A DNA stretch of 64,000 nucleotides, taken from Progne subis subis. Its lineage: Eukaryota > Chordata > Aves > Passeriformes > Hirundinidae. This document shows, piece after piece, positions 61,625 to 64,000 of this stretch. The notes under the pieces were generated by a model. The model saw only the letters and a list, made by a program, of their open reading frames with translations. It did not search any database and was not told the DNA's origin. Numbering within the stretch: position 1 is the stretch's first letter; every line of letters starts with the position of its first letter. The stretch is from positions 62,001 through 126,000 of the forward strand of contig JAKJHU010000615.1 of assembly GCA_022316685.1 (NCBI GenBank), written 5' to 3'. The position numbers were made by a program, and so were the translations under genes.

Positions 61625-63404
61625 AGTTGGGATGAGATATGCTATCCTTCTCCTAAAGATACCATGTATCCAAATTACTTATTTTGCTCCTCTTACCCTA
61701 GATACAAAAAATTTAATGATGCATTTATCCTTAAGCATGTGCTTACCCTTGTATAAGAATGTGAGTGTGTACTGAATTAAGGGCCAGCAGCACATAGTAA
61801 TTTGAGTATAAAATGTACTTGTCTTTCCCTGGGGGCCATGGGCACACTTTTCATAGTGAGTATAACATTTCCAGCATTTGCCACAAACCACAGTCACCAC
61901 AGAACAAATTCTGAAAATGACTCCACAACTCGTGCACTCGTCTGTGTTACCACAGGTTGTCTGTTGATGGGGAGGCAATGAGCTGCTCTTGTCAGACCTG
62001 TGGCAGGTGCTCAGCCTTGGGGCAAACCTCATTGTGATCAGAGTCACCCCATGTTCAGGGCTCTGGAGAAGGTGCCCAGCTCCCCCACAATTTGTGTGCC
62101 ATAAGGAGCTACTAAGATGAGTTGGTTCAGATAATAAAAATGTATTTTCAAACAATAATTCTAAGGTCATGCATGGCCATTCAAATATTTGATTCCATAT
62201 AATTGAACAGTGCATTACTGTCCCAGATGAATGCATTCTATCTTAAGAATTTTGTCTTACTGCTTTATTTGGGCCATATCTGGAGAATATTGTGCCTGGT
62301 ATGAAAGTTAGTTACTAGCTTAGTGGAAGTCTTTTTCAGAGTTGTAAGGGATTTTTCTTAGCCTGTCTCAAATTAACAAAGTGTACTTAAAAGAACTTGC
62401 AGTACTTTGTCTGCAGATGGAAAGAATCCCACAGGCTTCTGTAGAAGCTAGTCTGGGTGTGAGATGAAAAAGATTCTTAATGCTGATGAAACCTTGCATA
62501 TATGGAAAACATTGAGGAGCTCTCTTTGTAAATGATCTGCCCAGTGAAATCCTGAATAAATTAGCTAAACATAAGTAACAACACCAGTCAACAGCAACTA
62601 AAACCAATTGTTCATCAACAGTTCTGCATTATTTTGTAACTCAGAACAACTGCACGCTAATTTTGTAATGTGTTTACATATCAGATTAAAAAAAGAAAAG
62701 CTGAGGATAAACCTTTCTTTATGATTTTTTTTACATTTTTCAGATCATCTCTAACAGAATGATAAAGCATTTTCTGAAGGAAAAAAAAACCCCTAAATGT
62801 GTCCCGGACAGATTGTACTTGTTTTAAGACTCTCTTCATTGTTATTAAAATAGTAAGTAGTTAGAATCAGTGGTCCATGAAGTTGCAGTTGGAAACAAAA
62901 GAAATCACAAGAACTTGCCTGTTTAGTAAAGCTAGATTCTCTCCAGCTAGAAATGGTTTCTGCTAATGTGAGAACAGCATAATGTAAACTTGCACAGTGT
63001 GTAAATAACACTTCATTAAGTTCCTTTTTCCTTTAGAAAGTATCTTGTCTTGAACAGAATGGCAAATTCTACCAAGTGGAACTGCTTTCACCTTTGCATG
63101 ATAGGGATGTAATTGAAAGTAGCCCTAGGTGTTCTTATTGTGCTATTTATTTAAGGTATTTATACAAGAATAAAAACCATGGAGATGAAACTTCACATAT
63201 CTGGAGTAGTCTGTCTGCAGTAAGGAAAATATTGATTGCTATGGCAGAAAACTCTGAAGCCAGGTCACCTTCCAGCCATTGATTGTCTTCTTTCTGACTC
63301 TCAGTGATGGCTACATTAGTTGCATTGCTGAACTTACAAATTTCTTGTGTTTTTCTTATTTTACCCATCCATTTATTTTCCTAAAATTATTGAAATGTGG
63401 GGGG

Positions 63405-63424
63405 AAAAAAAAAAAAAAAAAAAA
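63405..63424 (+). repeat. Poly-A tract
   Basis: A run of 20 A after GGGG. No retroelement body was recognised upstream. Confidence 0.95.
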
Positions 63425-63610
63425 CAAACCAAACCCTCATGAAATAGATGCTAGAGGAGTTTTAAAGAAAAATATTTTTTGAATGATGATCAACAACATT
63501 AAAATAATTGTCTACCATTGGCAAGTCATAGCCCAATTTTAGAACATGGGCAGAAAAGAAAACCAGGAAGGAAGGTACTGGGCTGCTTGGGAAAGATTCC
63601 AGGAACACAG

Positions 63611-63651
63611 AAAAAATAAAAAAAAATAAAAAAAAATAAAAAAAAAAAAAA
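63611..63651 (+). repeat. (TAAAAAAAA)n microsatellite-like tract
   Basis: A runs of 6, 9, 9 and 14 are separated by single T, giving a regular 10-base period in the middle. Probably length-variable between individuals. Confidence 0.9.
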
Positions 63652-64000
63652 GGAGTTGATCTGTAGTCCCATGTTTGATGTTTTAACCTGGAGGTTTATT
63701 TCGTTTAAGGTAGGTATTGCTGACATTTATCTGCAAAAGCATTTAAATGCTTACAACTATTTAGCTGTTTTTTTCATGTGTATGTTTGTGTGTAGCTCTA
63801 CACAGGTAAAATAGATAACACAGACTGGAAGATGATGTTTGTTCAGTTCCATAAATAATAATGATAAAGGAAAAGACTTCATATTCTTTCACAGTTTGCA
63901 GCAAAACAGCTTTACTGCCAGGAGATACGGGGTTCTTACGATCTGATGGTAGCCGAATTTTGTTAGTGTTCCTTTAAAATTCATATTAAATAGTAGGGCT

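Larger units (their letters stand above)
61046..64000. other. Intergenic, no gene seen
   Basis: AT-rich sequence with T/G- and A-rich simple tracts. The 185-codon minus frame at 61679-62236 is discussed as a curiosity and not called. No IRX3 coding sequence or CpG island is reached by the right end. Confidence 0.55.

Overview
The window looks like a piece of a bird nuclear chromosome, probably a songbird. Three things point that way: several 5'-truncated CR1 LINE fragments ending in the CR1 3'-terminal motif, general CpG depletion, and an endogenous-retrovirus solo LTR of a style common in passerines. I see no bacterial, plasmid or phage signals, and no tRNA, rRNA or CRISPR. Species assignment is inference.

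Only one protein-coding segment is convincing. At 1398-1552 (+) there is a terminal exon with a good splice acceptor, a stop codon and a nearby AATAAA. Its peptide (LPEDQKPECHPFW...MPLPYDL) matches my memory of the C-terminus of FTO, the Fe(II)/2-oxoglutarate-dependent RNA m6A/m6Am demethylase. Bases 1-1397 are therefore the end of FTO's last intron, and 1553 to about 1735 is its 3' UTR. In vertebrates the gene downstream of FTO is IRX3, in opposite orientation, so the remaining ~62 kb is best read as the FTO-IRX3 intergenic interval. IRX3 itself is not in the window and should lie to the right on the minus strand.

Layout: 1-1735 is the FTO 3' end. A CR1 fragment follows at ~1842-2235. From 2.2 to 35.7 kb the sequence is mostly unique, with CR1 fragments at 13.4, 20.0 and 24.1 kb, a possible MIR relic at 7.57 kb, a 21-bp perfect inverted repeat at 23.1-23.2 kb and a CpG cluster at 30.4 kb. 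From 35.8 to 42.6 kb there is a CR1 fragment and an antisense solo LTR. From 42.6 to 59.4 kb I see no interspersed repeat, only poly-T and poly-G tracts, a CpG cluster at 52.15 kb and several stretches that look like conserved non-coding elements. From 59.4 to 64 kb there are two CR1 fragments and A/T-rich low-complexity tracts.

The likely job of the non-coding interval is long-range regulation of IRX3 and its neighbours. That follows from gene order and from homeodomain/POU/PBX-like motifs in unique AT-rich blocks; it has not been shown by alignment here. No novel protein-coding system is supported. The remaining long open frames are of the number and length expected by chance in 64 kb.
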